Below, piece after piece: positions 42,395 through 52,190 of a DNA stretch of 64,000 bases. The DNA lies in the NCBI GenBank assembly GCA_020851035.1, contig JADZDM010000023.1, positions 124,001 through 188,000 on the forward strand, in the 5' to 3' direction. The position numbers were made by a program, and so were the translations under genes. This DNA comes from Gemmatimonadaceae bacterium. Lineage in GTDB: Bacteria > Gemmatimonadota > Gemmatimonadetes > Gemmatimonadales > Gemmatimonadaceae. The notes below the pieces were generated by a model. The model searched no databases, was not told where the DNA came from, and was given only the letters and a program-made list of their open reading frames with translations. How positions within the stretch are numbered: position 1 is the first letter of the stretch; every line of letters begins with the position of its first letter.

Positions 42395-43453
42395 ATGCTG
42401 CGTGTCACCGTATCCGGCCTCTATTGTGACGCCGGCGACTTCTTCATCGACCCCTGGCGGCCCGTGCCGCGTGCGATCGTCACGCACGCCCACGGCGACC
42501 ACCTCACCTGGGGATGCGGCAGCTATCTCGTCAGCGCGCCGGGCGTCGGCGTGACCCGGGAACGCCTCGGCCAGTGGCAGGATCGCGTCGAGGGTATCCC
42601 GTTCGGCGAGACCCGCACGATCAACGGGGTGCGCGTCTCGCTGCATCCGGCCGGTCACATCCTGGGCTCGGCACAGGTGCGGCTCGAACGGGGGGGCGAG
42701 GTCTGGGTGGCCTCGGGCGACTACCAGGTCGATCCCGATCCGACCTGCGATGCCTGGGAGCCCGTGCGCTGCCACACGTTCATCACCGAGAGCACCTTCG
42801 GCCTGCCGATCTACCGCTGGCCGGCTCCGCGCGAGGTCTTCGCGGCGATCGATGCCTGGTGGCGTGCGAACGCGGCCGAGGGGCGGAGCTCATTGCTGTT
42901 CGGCTATGGGCTGGGCAAGGCGCAACGGCTCCTCGCCGGCATCGACCCGTCCATCGGCCCGATCCTGGTGCACGGCGCGGTGGATCGCATGACGCAGCTC
43001 TACCGCGAGGCTGGCGTGGCGATGCCGGACACTCGGTATGCCACCACCGCACGCGGCGAGTCCGCCGGCGCGCTGGTGGTGGCGCCGCCGAGTGCCGACG
43101 GCAGCACGTGGGCGCGCAAGTTCGGCGCGCAGTCGACGGCGTTCGCCAGCGGCTGGATGCTGGTGCGCGGGGCGCGGCGGCGGCGCAGCGTGGACCGTGG
43201 CTTCACCCTCTCGGATCACGTGGACTGGCCGCAACTGCTGGCGGCGATCGCGGCGACCGGCGCCGCGCGCGTGCTGGTGACGCATGGCTTCACCGGGCCC
43301 GTGGTGCGCTGGCTGCGCGAGCACGGCCTCTCGGCCGACGTGCTCGCGACGCGCTACGAAGGTGAGCGTGACGACGCCGCTGAGGGGCCGGCCGATGCGG
43401 CGGCCCCGGTGACCGACGTGTCGCCCGATCCGGTGGAGCCGGCCGGGGGATGA
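42395..43453 (+). CDS. Ligase-associated DNA exonuclease (metallo-beta-lactamase fold)
   Basis: This 352-aa nuclease has the MBL motif THAHGDHLTWG (~residues 30-40), further ligands in HPAGHILGSAQV (~84-95) and SGDYQVD, and a beta-CASP-like second half including GFTLSDHVDWPQLL (~268-281) and VTHGFTGPV. It belongs to the ligase-associated exonuclease group found with the ATP-dependent ligase, Lhr-type helicase and PdeM. The ATG overlap with the ligase gene confirms the operon. Confidence 0.92.
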   Translation: MLRVTVSGLYCDAGDFFIDPWRPVPRAIVTHAHGDHLTWGCGSYLVSAPGVGVTRERLGQWQDRVEGIPFGETRTINGVRVSLHPAGHILGSAQVRLERGGEVWVASGDYQVDPDPTCDAWEPVRCHTFITESTFGLPIYRWPAPREVFAAIDAWWRANAAEGRSSLLFGYGLGKAQRLLAGIDPSIGPILVHGAVDRMTQLYREAGVAMPDTRYATTARGESAGALVVAPPSADGSTWARKFGAQSTAFASGWMLVRGARRRRSVDRGFTLSDHVDWPQLLAAIAATGAARVLVTHGFTGPVVRWLREHGLSADVLATRYEGERDDAAEGPADAAAPVTDVSPDPVEPAGG

Positions 43454-45072
43454 AGGCCTTCGCCGACCTGTACGATGCCATCGACCGCACCACCGCCACG
43501 CAGGGGAAGGTGGCGGCCCTGGTGGAGTATTTCCGCGGTGCGCCCCCGGCGGACGCGGCGCTGGCGGTGTCGTTCCTCGTCGGTCGGCGGCCGAAGCGGC
43601 TGGTGAAGTCGGGCGACCTGCGTCGCTGGGCCGCCGAGGCCGCGGATGTCCCCGACTGGCTGTTCGAGGAGAGCTATGCGCAGGCCGGCGACCTCGCCGA
43701 GACGATCTCGCTGCTCGTGCCCGAGACGGCGGCGCGGGACGACGCCGGCGGCGTGGTCGAGCCGTCGCTCGCCTGGTGGGTGGCGGAACGGCTGCTGCCG
43801 CTCGCGCGGATGGAGCCGGCGCAGCAGCGCGCCAGCCTGCTCGACACCTGGGCCACCCTGCGTGGCGCATCGCGCTTCGTGTTCAACAAGCTGATCACCG
43901 GGGCGTTCCGCATGGGCGTGTCCGATGGCCTGCTCGTGCGCGCGCTGTCGCAGGTGAGCGGCGTGGATGGCGATGCCATCAGTCACCGGCTGATGGGCCA
44001 GTGGGAGGCGACCGGTGAGTGGTACGCGCGCCTCGTGTTTCCCGAGACGCAGGATGCGGACTGGAGCCGGCCCTACCCGTTCTACCTCGCCTACCCGCTC
44101 GAGGCGGAACCCGGCACGCTCGGCGCGGCAACGGAGTGGCAGGTCGAATGGAAATGGGACGGGATCCGTGCCCAGCTCGTCCGTCGCCGCGGGAAGACGT
44201 TCCTCTGGAGTCGTGGCGAGGAGCTGCTCGCCGGCCGCTTCCCCGAGGTCGAGCAGACGGCGGAGTTCCTGCCCGACGGCACCGTGATCGACGGGGAGCT
44301 GGTGGCCTGGCGTGACGGCGCGCCGCTGCCGTTCTCCGAGCTGCAGCGTCGCATCAACCGCAAGGTCGCCGGCAGGAAGCTGCTCGCCGACGTGCCGTGT
44401 GCGATGATCGCCTACGACCTGCTGGAGCAGGACGGCGAGGACCGGCGCGCGGCGGACATGGCGGCGCGCCGTTCCGCGCTCGAGGCGGTGGTGCACGCCC
44501 TGCCATCCGGCGGCACGATGCACCTCTCACCCGTGATCATGGCGACCGACTGGCCGCAGGTGCTCGCGTCGCGCGCCGGCTCGCGCGCGATGCGTGCCGA
44601 GGGGCTGATGCTGAAGCGGAAGTCGTCCGCGTACGGCGTGGGGCGACGGGTGGGCGACTGGTGGAAGTGGAAGGTCACGCCGCTCACGGTGGATGCGGTG
44701 CTGGTGTACGCGCAGGCCGGCCACGGCCGGCGCGCGGGGCTCTACACCGACTACACCTTCGCCGTGTGGGACGGTGATGCACTGGTGCCGTTCGCGAAGG
44801 CGTACTCCGGCCTCACCGACGCCGAGATCCGGGCGGTGGACCGCTACGTGCGCCAGCATACGCTCGAGAAGTTCGGGCCCGTGCGCACCGTCACCCCGGG
44901 CCTGGTGTTCGAGCTGGCGTTCGAGGGGATCCAGGAGAGTGCGCGCCACAAGAGCGGGATTGCGGTGCGGTTCCCGCGCATCAGCCGCTGGCGCACCGAC
45001 AAGCAGCCGCGTGATGCCGATTCGCTGGAGACGATCCGGGCGATGCTGCAGGCTGGCCGCGAGACACCGTGA
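43450..45072 (+). CDS. ATP-dependent DNA ligase
   Basis: This 540-aa ligase has the nucleotidyltransferase motif I EWKWDGIRAQLV with AMP-accepting Lys235, motif III VIDGELVAWRDG, motif IV EGLMLKRKSSAYGVG, motif V WWKWKVTPLTVDAVLVY, and an OB-fold domain with LVFELAFEGIQESARHKSGI. The N-terminal ~200 residues form the helical DNA-binding domain. Neighbours identify it as the repair-associated ligase rather than the replicative NAD-dependent one. Confidence 0.95.
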   Translation: MKAFADLYDAIDRTTATQGKVAALVEYFRGAPPADAALAVSFLVGRRPKRLVKSGDLRRWAAEAADVPDWLFEESYAQAGDLAETISLLVPETAARDDAGGVVEPSLAWWVAERLLPLARMEPAQQRASLLDTWATLRGASRFVFNKLITGAFRMGVSDGLLVRALSQVSGVDGDAISHRLMGQWEATGEWYARLVFPETQDADWSRPYPFYLAYPLEAEPGTLGAATEWQVEWKWDGIRAQLVRRRGKTFLWSRGEELLAGRFPEVEQTAEFLPDGTVIDGELVAWRDGAPLPFSELQRRINRKVAGRKLLADVPCAMIAYDLLEQDGEDRRAADMAARRSALEAVVHALPSGGTMHLSPVIMATDWPQVLASRAGSRAMRAEGLMLKRKSSAYGVGRRVGDWWKWKVTPLTVDAVLVYAQAGHGRRAGLYTDYTFAVWDGDALVPFAKAYSGLTDAEIRAVDRYVRQHTLEKFGPVRTVTPGLVFELAFEGIQESARHKSGIAVRFPRISRWRTDKQPRDADSLETIRAMLQAGRETP

Positions 45073-47567
45073 GCGGCGCGACCATCGCCCGCGCCGCCGC
45101 GCCACACGACATCGACTCCTGGTTCGCGGCCAACGGCTGGTCTCCGTTCGCCTTCCAGCGCGAGGTGTGGCAGGCGTACGCGGCGGGGGCGTCCGGGCTG
45201 ATCCACGCCGCCACCGGCACCGGCAAGACGTACGCCGCCTGGCTTGGGCCGGTGCAGGAGTGGATGTCGCGCAACGCCGTTGCTGCCACCCCGCGCAGGC
45301 GCAGCACGAATGCCCCGCTGCAGGTGCTCTGGATCACGCCGCTCCGCGCGCTCGCCGCCGACACCGAGGCGGCCCTGCGGGCCCCGATCGAGGCGTTGCA
45401 GCTGCCGTGGACCATCGAGTCGCGCACCGGTGACACCGCCGGGAAGGTGCGGCGGGCGCAGCGCGACCGCCTGCCGACCGCCCTGGTCACCACGCCCGAG
45501 TCGCTGGAACTGCTTCTCTGCCGCGACGACCAGGAGGGGCTGTTCGAGACGTTGCAGTGCGTGATCGTGGACGAGTGGCACGAGCTGATGGCCACCAAGC
45601 GCGGGGTGCAGGTGGAGCTGGCCCTCGCGCGGCTGCGGGCACTCTGCCCGACGCTGCGCACCTGGGGCCTGTCGGCCACCCTCGGCAACCTCGGCGTGGC
45701 CTGCGAGACGTTGCTGGGGCGCCACGGCAGCACCGGCGTGCCCAATCCCGGCGTGCTGGTGCGCGGCATCGTGCCGAAGGAGATCGCGATCGAGTCGCTC
45801 CTCCCGGAGACGATGGACCGGTTTCCGTGGGCGGGGCACCTGAACACGAAGCTGCTGCCGCAGGTGATCGCGCGGATCGAGGCGGCGCAGTCGGCGATCA
45901 TCTTCACCAACACGCGATCGCAGTGCGAGATCTGGTACCAGTCGATCGTCGCCGAGCGGCCGGAGTGGCTCGAGACCGTGGCGATCCACCACGGGTCGCT
46001 GGACAAGGGGCAGCGGCAGGTGGTGGAGGACGGCTTGAAGAGCGGCCGGTTCCGCGCCGTGGTGGCCACGTCGTCGCTGGACCTCGGCGTCGACTTCGCC
46101 CCGGTGGACGTGGTGATGCAGGTGGGCAGCCCGAAAGGGGTCGCGCGGCTGCTGCAGCGTGCCGGCCGGTCGGGGCATGCGCCGGGCCGGGTGTCCACGG
46201 TGGTGTGCGTGCCGACGCACGCCTTCGAGCTGGTGGAGGTCGCGGCCGCGCGTGACGCGATCCGTGACGGGAAGATCGAGAGCCGCGATCCCGTGGACCG
46301 GCCGCTGGACCTGCTGGCGCAGCACCTGGTGACGCGTGCCATCGGCGGCGGGTTCACGCGCCCGGAGATCATGGCCGAGCTGCGCACGTCGCGCGCCTAC
46401 GCGCCGCTCACCGACGCGGAACTGGACTGGGTGCTGGACTTCATCACCCACGGCGGTGCGGCGCTCCGCGCCTATCCCGAGTATGCCCGGGTGGTGAACG
46501 AGTACGGGCACTACTTCGTGACGGATCGGAAGGTCATCCAGCGCCACCGCATGGGCATCGGGACCATCGTGAGCGACACGGCGCTCTCGGTGCGCTTCCT
46601 GACCGGCGGCCGGCTGGGCACGATCGAGGAGAGTTTCATCGCGCGCCTGAAGCCGAAGGACCGCTTCATCTTCGCCGGCCGCGCGCTGGAGTTCGTGCGC
46701 GTGAAGGACCTCACGGCCTGGGTGCGGAAGGCGCGCAGCCCCACCGGGGCCGTGCCGAGCTGGCAGGGGTCACGGATGCCGCTGTCCACGGAGCTGTCCA
46801 TCGCGGTGCGGCAGACGCTGGAGGAGGCGCGCCAGGGTGTCTTCACGAGCCGCGAGATGGAGGCGGTGCGCGGCATCATGGAGGTGCAGGCCGCGCGCTC
46901 GATCATCCCGGCCCCGGACGAGCTGCTGATCGAGCGGGTGGACACGCGTGAGGGCCATCACCTCTTCGTCTACCCGTTCGAGGGGCGCCTCGTGCACGAG
47001 GGGCTCGCCGCGCTGTGTGCCTATCGCATCGCACAGCTCGCGCCGATCACCTTCAGCTTCGCCTGCAACGACTACGGCTTCGAGCTGCTGGCCCCGGAGC
47101 CGATCCCGATCGCGGAGGCGCTGGAGTCGGGGCTGTTCGGCAGCGCCCACCTGCTGCACGACATCACGCAATCGCTCAACGCCGCCGAGCTCGCGCGCCG
47201 GCAGTTCCGCGAGATCGCGCGGGTGGCCGGCCTGGTCTTCCAGGGGTTCCCGGGGCAGTCGAAGTCGATGAAGCAGGTGCAGGCGTCGAGCGGGCTGCTG
47301 TACGACGTGTTCGCGAAGTACGACCCCGACAACCTGCTGCTGCTGCAGGCCCAGCGTGAGGTGCTGGAGCGGCAGCTCGAGGCGAGCCGCATCGGGGCCA
47401 CGCTGCGGCGGCTGGAGGCGAGCACCGTGCGCCTGGTGGACGTGGACCGCCCCACACCGCTGGCGTTCCCGTTGCTCGTGGACCGCTCGCGGGCACGACT
47501 CAGCACGGAGAAGCTGAGTGACCGGGTGAAGCGGATGACGGCGCAGGCGGAGCGCGGCACGCCGTAG
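45069..47567 (+). CDS. Ligase-associated DEXH-box helicase (Lhr-Core type)
   Basis: This 832-aa helicase starts at a GTG overlapping the ligase stop. Motif I ATGTGKT is at ~residues 47-53, motif II DEWH at ~167-170, motif III LSATLGNL, motif IV IIFTNTRSQCEIWY, motif V VATSSLDLGVDFAPVD and motif VI LQRAGRSGHAPG (~360). The C-terminal half holds the Lhr winged-helix and beta-barrel domains. Lhr-Core helicases translocate 3' to 5' on DNA and are induced by DNA damage in mycobacteria. Confidence 0.93.
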   Translation: MSGATIARAAAPHDIDSWFAANGWSPFAFQREVWQAYAAGASGLIHAATGTGKTYAAWLGPVQEWMSRNAVAATPRRRSTNAPLQVLWITPLRALAADTEAALRAPIEALQLPWTIESRTGDTAGKVRRAQRDRLPTALVTTPESLELLLCRDDQEGLFETLQCVIVDEWHELMATKRGVQVELALARLRALCPTLRTWGLSATLGNLGVACETLLGRHGSTGVPNPGVLVRGIVPKEIAIESLLPETMDRFPWAGHLNTKLLPQVIARIEAAQSAIIFTNTRSQCEIWYQSIVAERPEWLETVAIHHGSLDKGQRQVVEDGLKSGRFRAVVATSSLDLGVDFAPVDVVMQVGSPKGVARLLQRAGRSGHAPGRVSTVVCVPTHAFELVEVAAARDAIRDGKIESRDPVDRPLDLLAQHLVTRAIGGGFTRPEIMAELRTSRAYAPLTDAELDWVLDFITHGGAALRAYPEYARVVNEYGHYFVTDRKVIQRHRMGIGTIVSDTALSVRFLTGGRLGTIEESFIARLKPKDRFIFAGRALEFVRVKDLTAWVRKARSPTGAVPSWQGSRMPLSTELSIAVRQTLEEARQGVFTSREMEAVRGIMEVQAARSIIPAPDELLIERVDTREGHHLFVYPFEGRLVHEGLAALCAYRIAQLAPITFSFACNDYGFELLAPEPIPIAEALESGLFGSAHLLHDITQSLNAAELARRQFREIARVAGLVFQGFPGQSKSMKQVQASSGLLYDVFAKYDPDNLLLLQAQREVLERQLEASRIGATLRRLEASTVRLVDVDRPTPLAFPLLVDRSRARLSTEKLSDRVKRMTAQAERGTP

Positions 47568-47584
47568 CAGCACAGCGGCAGCGA

Positions 47585-50524
47585 TCAGTCGCGCGGCGCG
47601 GTCGATGTCTCCAGCGCCTCGAGCGCGCCCCGGTATTCCGCATCGCGCCGGTCGATCGCCACCGCGTTGCCGTACGCCTCGCGCGCATCGGCAATCCGTC
47701 CCTGGGCCTCGAGCACCTGCCCCAGGCGCCACCACGACTGCCCCCGGGGCGGCATCGCCGGCAGGAACGGCCCGCGCAGGTACTCGCGCAGCGCCGACTC
47801 GCCCGCGGCGAGGTCCACGCCGAGTTCCGCCGCGAGCTGGCCCTGCTGGAACAGCGCCGCGCGATCCGATGGCATGAGCCGACGGTAGTGGCCCAGCGCC
47901 TCACGCGCGACGTCGGCCCGGCGCAGCCGGGAGGCGAGGTCGAAGCGCGCGAACCAGGCCGGCGCGCTGTCGGGATGCATCGTCACGAGGTGCGCGAAGA
48001 TCGAGTCCGCGATGGCGGTGCGCCCGTCCGCACGCGCCAGGTGCCCGCGCATCAGCGCCCCCCGGTACGGATGCGCGCGTTCCAGCCGTGCCGTGAGCCG
48101 CCCGGTCTCCGCCCGGCTGCCTCCGGCGAACGCGGGCAGGAGGCGCGCCATCCAGGCCAGTGACTCCAGCGCCTGCACGTCGGTGGAGTCGCGGCGCAGC
48201 GCCGCGAGGAACGCCGCCCGCGCACGACGCGCACCCAGGTATCGACTGGCTACGCCCGGCTGGCTCCCGCGCTGGAGCTGCGCCTGCCCGGTGAGCACCA
48301 GCGCCGGTGCGGAACTGTCGCGAGACGCCGCGAGCATTGCGAGGGCGGAATCGGGCTGGCCACGCGCCACCAGGGCCGCCGCGTCGGGCGCTGCGCCCGC
48401 CGGCGCGCCGGCCTGCACCGCCAGCATCGTCCCGACGGCCAGCACCAGGCTCACGCGCGCGCCGGTGGAGCGCTGGGTGGTCGACGCGCCACGGCGCACC
48501 GGGTAGTCGCGCTCCACGTCGCGCCAGGCCTCACTGATGGAGGCGGCAATCGCCCCCGCGGCCGCGGCGTCGGTGGACGAGGCCAGCCGGCGCACGCTGG
48601 TCCAGAGCGTCTCCAGTCGCGCCGCCGCCTCGTCGCGACGCGTGCTGACGACCAGCAGCCGGGCACGCGAGCGCAGCACGGCATCGCGCTGGTCCACCAG
48701 CAGCTGCACCGCCTCGGGATCGCCGGCGTCCGACTCGTGTCGCACGATCTCGGCCTCGAGGCGTTCCAGTTGCTCGCGCGGCGCGGTCTTCTCGAGCAGC
48801 ACGAGTTCACGTTCGTGCGCCGTGATCGCATCCAGCAGCCGGCGCGCGCCGGTGATGGCCGCGGTCCCGCTCTCGCTCGCCGCGGGCGGCAGCGTGCCGG
48901 CCGCCGCGAGGATCTGCGACACGAACTCCTGCGGCGTCTTCGGGCGACGGTCCGCCGCCTGCTGCCGGTAGATCCGCTGGATGCGCGGGTCGCGCCAGAA
49001 CGCGGAGTCGGTCGGCTTGTAGGTCAGGCGCTGCCGGTCCATGTAGCCCGCATCGGCGCCACGCGTGGCACGCTTCACGAGGAGGTTGGACAGCGTCGCC
49101 GCCACCACGAGGACGAGCAGGAAGACCACCAGTCCCACCAGCGGCACCAGCATGTCGAGCCGCGCCAGCCACGGCGCCTGGAAGAATGCGTGCGCCGCGG
49201 GAATCCGGTCGCGGATGGCGAGACGGCGAGGATCGGTGGCCCACGCCATCAGCGGCGCCTCGGCCAGCAGCAGCAGCGTGAGCAGGCCGGTCGTCGTCCG
49301 TGCCCCCTTGAGCGCGCCCGGCAGCCGGTCGTACACGTCGCCGGCGCGGCGCCAGCTGCGCGGCCACCAGAGCCACCACCAGCGCGGCGGCAGCGTGACC
49401 ACGCGCCGGATCGTCCCCCACTCGTAGCCGCGCTTCCGCGCCTCGCGCACCTGCAGGCCATTCAGCAGGAATGCAAGCGGCGGCAGCATCCAGACCCACG
49501 CCTGGATCGAGAACAGCCGGCCACCGCGGAGCAGGGCCGAGAGCGCCAGTGCCGCACAGATCGCCGTGGTCACGACCACCTTGGCGCCGAGCTGCTGCAG
49601 CTCCGCCAGTTCGTACGTCAGCGTGTCGTCGTCGTACGCGGACCCACCGACGGCGGCGCGCAGGCTCCGCCCGTCGGCGATGCGCTTCGACGGATCCTTC
49701 TCGAGGCAGCGCATGATCGCGTCGGCCAGGTCGGCCGGCACGGAGGGGGCCACCGCCGACAGCGGCTTCGGCGGCACGGAGATGTGCTGCATGAGCAGCT
49801 CGCGGAAGCTCGCGCCGTCGAACGGCAGCGTGCCGCTGAGCATCTGGTAGCCCACCACGCCCACCGAGTACAGGTCACTCCGCCCGTCGAGGGACGGCTC
49901 GGCGGTCGCCTGCTCGGGAGACATGTAGTGCGGCGTGCCCATCACGGCGCCGACCTGCGTGAGGCTGGTGCCGGACTGCAGGGTGTCGGCGCGTGCGATG
50001 CCGAAGTCGGTGAGCAGCGCGCGACCGGTACTGTCGTCGATGAGGATGTTGTCCGGCTTGACGTCGCGGTGCACGATGCCTTGGCGGTGCGCATGATCGA
50101 GCGCCTCGGCCACCTGCGCGAGCATCGTGCGCGCGGTCTCGGCGTCGAGGACCTGCTCGCGATCGAGGCGCGTGCCGAGCGACTCGCCACGCACGTAGCC
50201 CATCACGAACCACACCAGGCCGCGGCGTTCGCCGAATGCGTACAGGGGCACGATGCCAACGTGCTGCAGGCTGGCGACGGTCTTCGCCTCGCGACGGAAT
50301 CGTTCGAGCACGCCGGCATCGGTGGCCGAGCCCGGGGGCAGCACCTTGATCGCGACGAGGCGCTCCAGCGCCCGGTCGCGGGCCAGGTACACGGCCCCCA
50401 TGCCACCGCGACCGATCAGGCGGACGATCTCGTACTCGTCGCCCACGGCCGCGACGAGGGCCTCGCGCAGGCTGTCGCCCTGCGCCTCGTCCAGCATCGG
50501 TTCCGACTCGATCGCACTGCTCAT
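47585..50524 (-). CDS. Hanks-type Ser/Thr protein kinase with membrane and TPR-like C-terminal regions
   Basis: This 979-aa protein has a complete kinase domain at residues ~30-300: glycine loop IGRGGMGAVYLA, VAIKVL, catalytic HRDVKPDN, DFGIA and APE-like SPEQ. About four membrane helices follow (~320-520, e.g. VPLVGLVVFLLVLVVAATLS), then a coiled-coil region (ELVLLEKTAPREQLERLEAE), another helix (~705) and TPR-like repeats to the end (LFQQGQLAAELGVDLAAGES). The kinase faces the cytoplasm; the rest may be a sensor or scaffold. It is convergent with the helicase gene, and it lies between the repair operon and PdeM. Confidence 0.9.
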   Translation of the reverse strand: MSSAIESEPMLDEAQGDSLREALVAAVGDEYEIVRLIGRGGMGAVYLARDRALERLVAIKVLPPGSATDAGVLERFRREAKTVASLQHVGIVPLYAFGERRGLVWFVMGYVRGESLGTRLDREQVLDAETARTMLAQVAEALDHAHRQGIVHRDVKPDNILIDDSTGRALLTDFGIARADTLQSGTSLTQVGAVMGTPHYMSPEQATAEPSLDGRSDLYSVGVVGYQMLSGTLPFDGASFRELLMQHISVPPKPLSAVAPSVPADLADAIMRCLEKDPSKRIADGRSLRAAVGGSAYDDDTLTYELAELQQLGAKVVVTTAICAALALSALLRGGRLFSIQAWVWMLPPLAFLLNGLQVREARKRGYEWGTIRRVVTLPPRWWWLWWPRSWRRAGDVYDRLPGALKGARTTTGLLTLLLLAEAPLMAWATDPRRLAIRDRIPAAHAFFQAPWLARLDMLVPLVGLVVFLLVLVVAATLSNLLVKRATRGADAGYMDRQRLTYKPTDSAFWRDPRIQRIYRQQAADRRPKTPQEFVSQILAAAGTLPPAASESGTAAITGARRLLDAITAHERELVLLEKTAPREQLERLEAEIVRHESDAGDPEAVQLLVDQRDAVLRSRARLLVVSTRRDEAAARLETLWTSVRRLASSTDAAAAGAIAASISEAWRDVERDYPVRRGASTTQRSTGARVSLVLAVGTMLAVQAGAPAGAAPDAAALVARGQPDSALAMLAASRDSSAPALVLTGQAQLQRGSQPGVASRYLGARRARAAFLAALRRDSTDVQALESLAWMARLLPAFAGGSRAETGRLTARLERAHPYRGALMRGHLARADGRTAIADSIFAHLVTMHPDSAPAWFARFDLASRLRRADVAREALGHYRRLMPSDRAALFQQGQLAAELGVDLAAGESALREYLRGPFLPAMPPRGQSWWRLGQVLEAQGRIADAREAYGNAVAIDRRDAEYRGALEALETSTAPRD

Positions 50525-50711
50525 GGCTCGTTCTCCGTACGAATCCGGGGCGCACGTCCAGCCCACAGGTTAACCGAGCGAGGCCCAGTTGTTGAGCCTG
50601 TTGGCGTGAGGCCGCGCCTGCGCGCCAGCGACATCCCGGATGGCGCGGGGCAGGCCGTGATCGCGGTGCGGGCACGGGCGCCGCGCGCCGCCGGGCCGTG
50701 GCGGTGCGGCG

Positions 50712-50717
50712 TAGTTT
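50712..50717 (+). promoter_or_regulatory. -10 element TAGTTT for pdeM
   Basis: TAGTTT ends 7 nt before the ATG at 50725. No Shine-Dalgarno sequence is present. It fixes the start at 50725 rather than the earlier in-frame codon at 50698. Confidence 0.5.
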
Positions 50718-50724
50718 CGTGCGG

Positions 50725-51420
50725 ATGACTGCGACCATCTCCCTCGCGGGCGTGACCGTGGACCTGCTCGCCGACCGCGCGATGTTCGTGCACGAGGGCC
50801 GCACCCTCATCGTCGCCGACGTGCACTGGGGCAAGGCGGCGACCTTCCGCGCCCTCGGTGTGCCGGTGCCCCACGGCACCACGCGCACCGGCCTCGATCG
50901 GCTCTCCGCGCTGCTCGACGACACCGACGCACGACAGCTCATCGTGCTCGGTGACCTGTGGCATGCGCGTGCCGGCAAGACGCCGGCCACCCTGCGCGCC
51001 ATCGAGGCGTGGCGCACGGCGCGGCCGGCGCTCGCGATCACGCTCGTGCGCGGCAACCACGACCTGCACGCCGGCGACCCGCCGCCCGCGCTTGGCATCA
51101 CCTGCGTCGATGCCCCGCTCCGGTTCGGGCCATTTGCGCTCTGCCACCATCCCGGCGACGGCCAGGACGGCTACGTGCTCGCCGGCCACGTGCATCCCGT
51201 GGTGCGGCTGCATGGCCGCGGGCGCCAGCGCCTGACCCTGCCCTGCTTCGCATTCGGGGCGCGGGGCGGGCTGCTGCCGGCGTTCGGCGAGTTCACCGGG
51301 GGCGGCGTGATCGACCAGCGCGACTTCGCGCGCACCTTCGTGATCGCCGACGACAGCGTGCTGCCGCTGGCCGTCGCCGGCGACGCGGCTCAGCCGCCGC
51401 CGTACGTCACGCCGGGATAG
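50725..51420 (+). CDS. pdeM: Ligase-associated DNA damage response endonuclease PdeM
   Basis: This 231-aa metallophosphoesterase shows all family motifs: DVHWGK (~residues 32-37), GDLWH (~76-80), RGNHDLH (~110-116) and GHVHPV (~156-161), which bind two metal ions. It is the fourth member of the ligase/exonuclease/Lhr set and is usually encoded beside them; here a kinase gene intervenes. Its last 31 bp overlap the convergent M50 protease gene. Confidence 0.92.
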   Translation: MTATISLAGVTVDLLADRAMFVHEGRTLIVADVHWGKAATFRALGVPVPHGTTRTGLDRLSALLDDTDARQLIVLGDLWHARAGKTPATLRAIEAWRTARPALAITLVRGNHDLHAGDPPPALGITCVDAPLRFGPFALCHHPGDGQDGYVLAGHVHPVVRLHGRGRQRLTLPCFAFGARGGLLPAFGEFTGGGVIDQRDFARTFVIADDSVLPLAVAGDAAQPPPYVTPG

Positions 51421-52097
51421 AGCACCGCCAGCGAGCCATAGAAGAGCGGCTGGAAGATGTACCCGAACACCTGCCACGCCAGGAAGTAGCCCACGAAGTT
51501 CAGCGCCGGCGTGCGCCAGATCAGGTTCTGCCACACCCGCCCCTTCGCCTCGCCCACCAGCAGCGGGATCGCCGCGCTGCCATCCATCGGCGGGAACGGC
51601 AGCAGGTTGAACGCGGCCAGGAGCAGGTTCATGGAGAACATGGTGCCGAGGAAGAACGCGATCGCCGTCCACACCGGCCCGCCCTCGGTGCCGACGATGT
51701 GGCCGAAGGGTGCGCGGGTCGGCGCGTAGAACAGCCCGGTGTAGTCTCCGGCCCTGATCGCCAGGCCGGAGAGCAGCACCAGCAGCAGGTTCGCCCCGGG
51801 ACCCGCCAGCGCCATCCACGCCGAGCGCTTCGGGTAGCGCTGCGCCCACGCCGGATCGTATGGCGCACTCGCGAAGCCGATCGGGAAGCCCATCGTGAGC
51901 GCGGTCAGCAGTGGCAGGACCACCATGCCGAACGGCTCGCGCCGGATGTGGGGCCACGGGTCGAGTGACACCTGGCCGCCGTGATAGGCCGTCAGGTCGC
52001 CCCCGAGCTTCGCGGCCCACGCGTGGGCCGCCTCGTGCAGCGTGGTGGAGAGGAGGAACACGACGTAGAACGTCAGTCCCTCACCGATGTCGTTCAT
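51390..52097 (-). CDS. Site-2 protease family membrane metalloprotease (M50)
   Basis: This 235-aa protein has about six membrane helices, the zinc motif HEAAH (residues ~21-25) and the second ligand in NLLPFPPMDGSA (~165-176). It resembles the compact rhomboid-like or YwhC-type M50 group without a PDZ domain. Such proteases cut membrane-embedded regulators; the substrate is unknown. Its 3' end overlaps pdeM on the opposite strand by 31 bp. Confidence 0.9.
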   Translation of the reverse strand: MNDIGEGLTFYVVFLLSTTLHEAAHAWAAKLGGDLTAYHGGQVSLDPWPHIRREPFGMVVLPLLTALTMGFPIGFASAPYDPAWAQRYPKRSAWMALAGPGANLLLVLLSGLAIRAGDYTGLFYAPTRAPFGHIVGTEGGPVWTAIAFFLGTMFSMNLLLAAFNLLPFPPMDGSAAIPLLVGEAKGRVWQNLIWRTPALNFVGYFLAWQVFGYIFQPLFYGSLAVLYPGVTYGGG

Positions 52098-52190
52098 GCA
52101 GGGGGCGGGGTGTGGGGTGCAGGAAGGCCGGGAACCCGGACGTGTCGCGGATCCCCGGCCTCACCCGTCCATGGAAACCTAACGGAGGCG

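Noticed and set aside
47585-48500. Separate TPR-protein gene at the 3' end of the kinase gene
   Set aside because: The frame is continuous from the kinase domain without a likely internal start or stop, so one 979-aa protein is the simpler reading.
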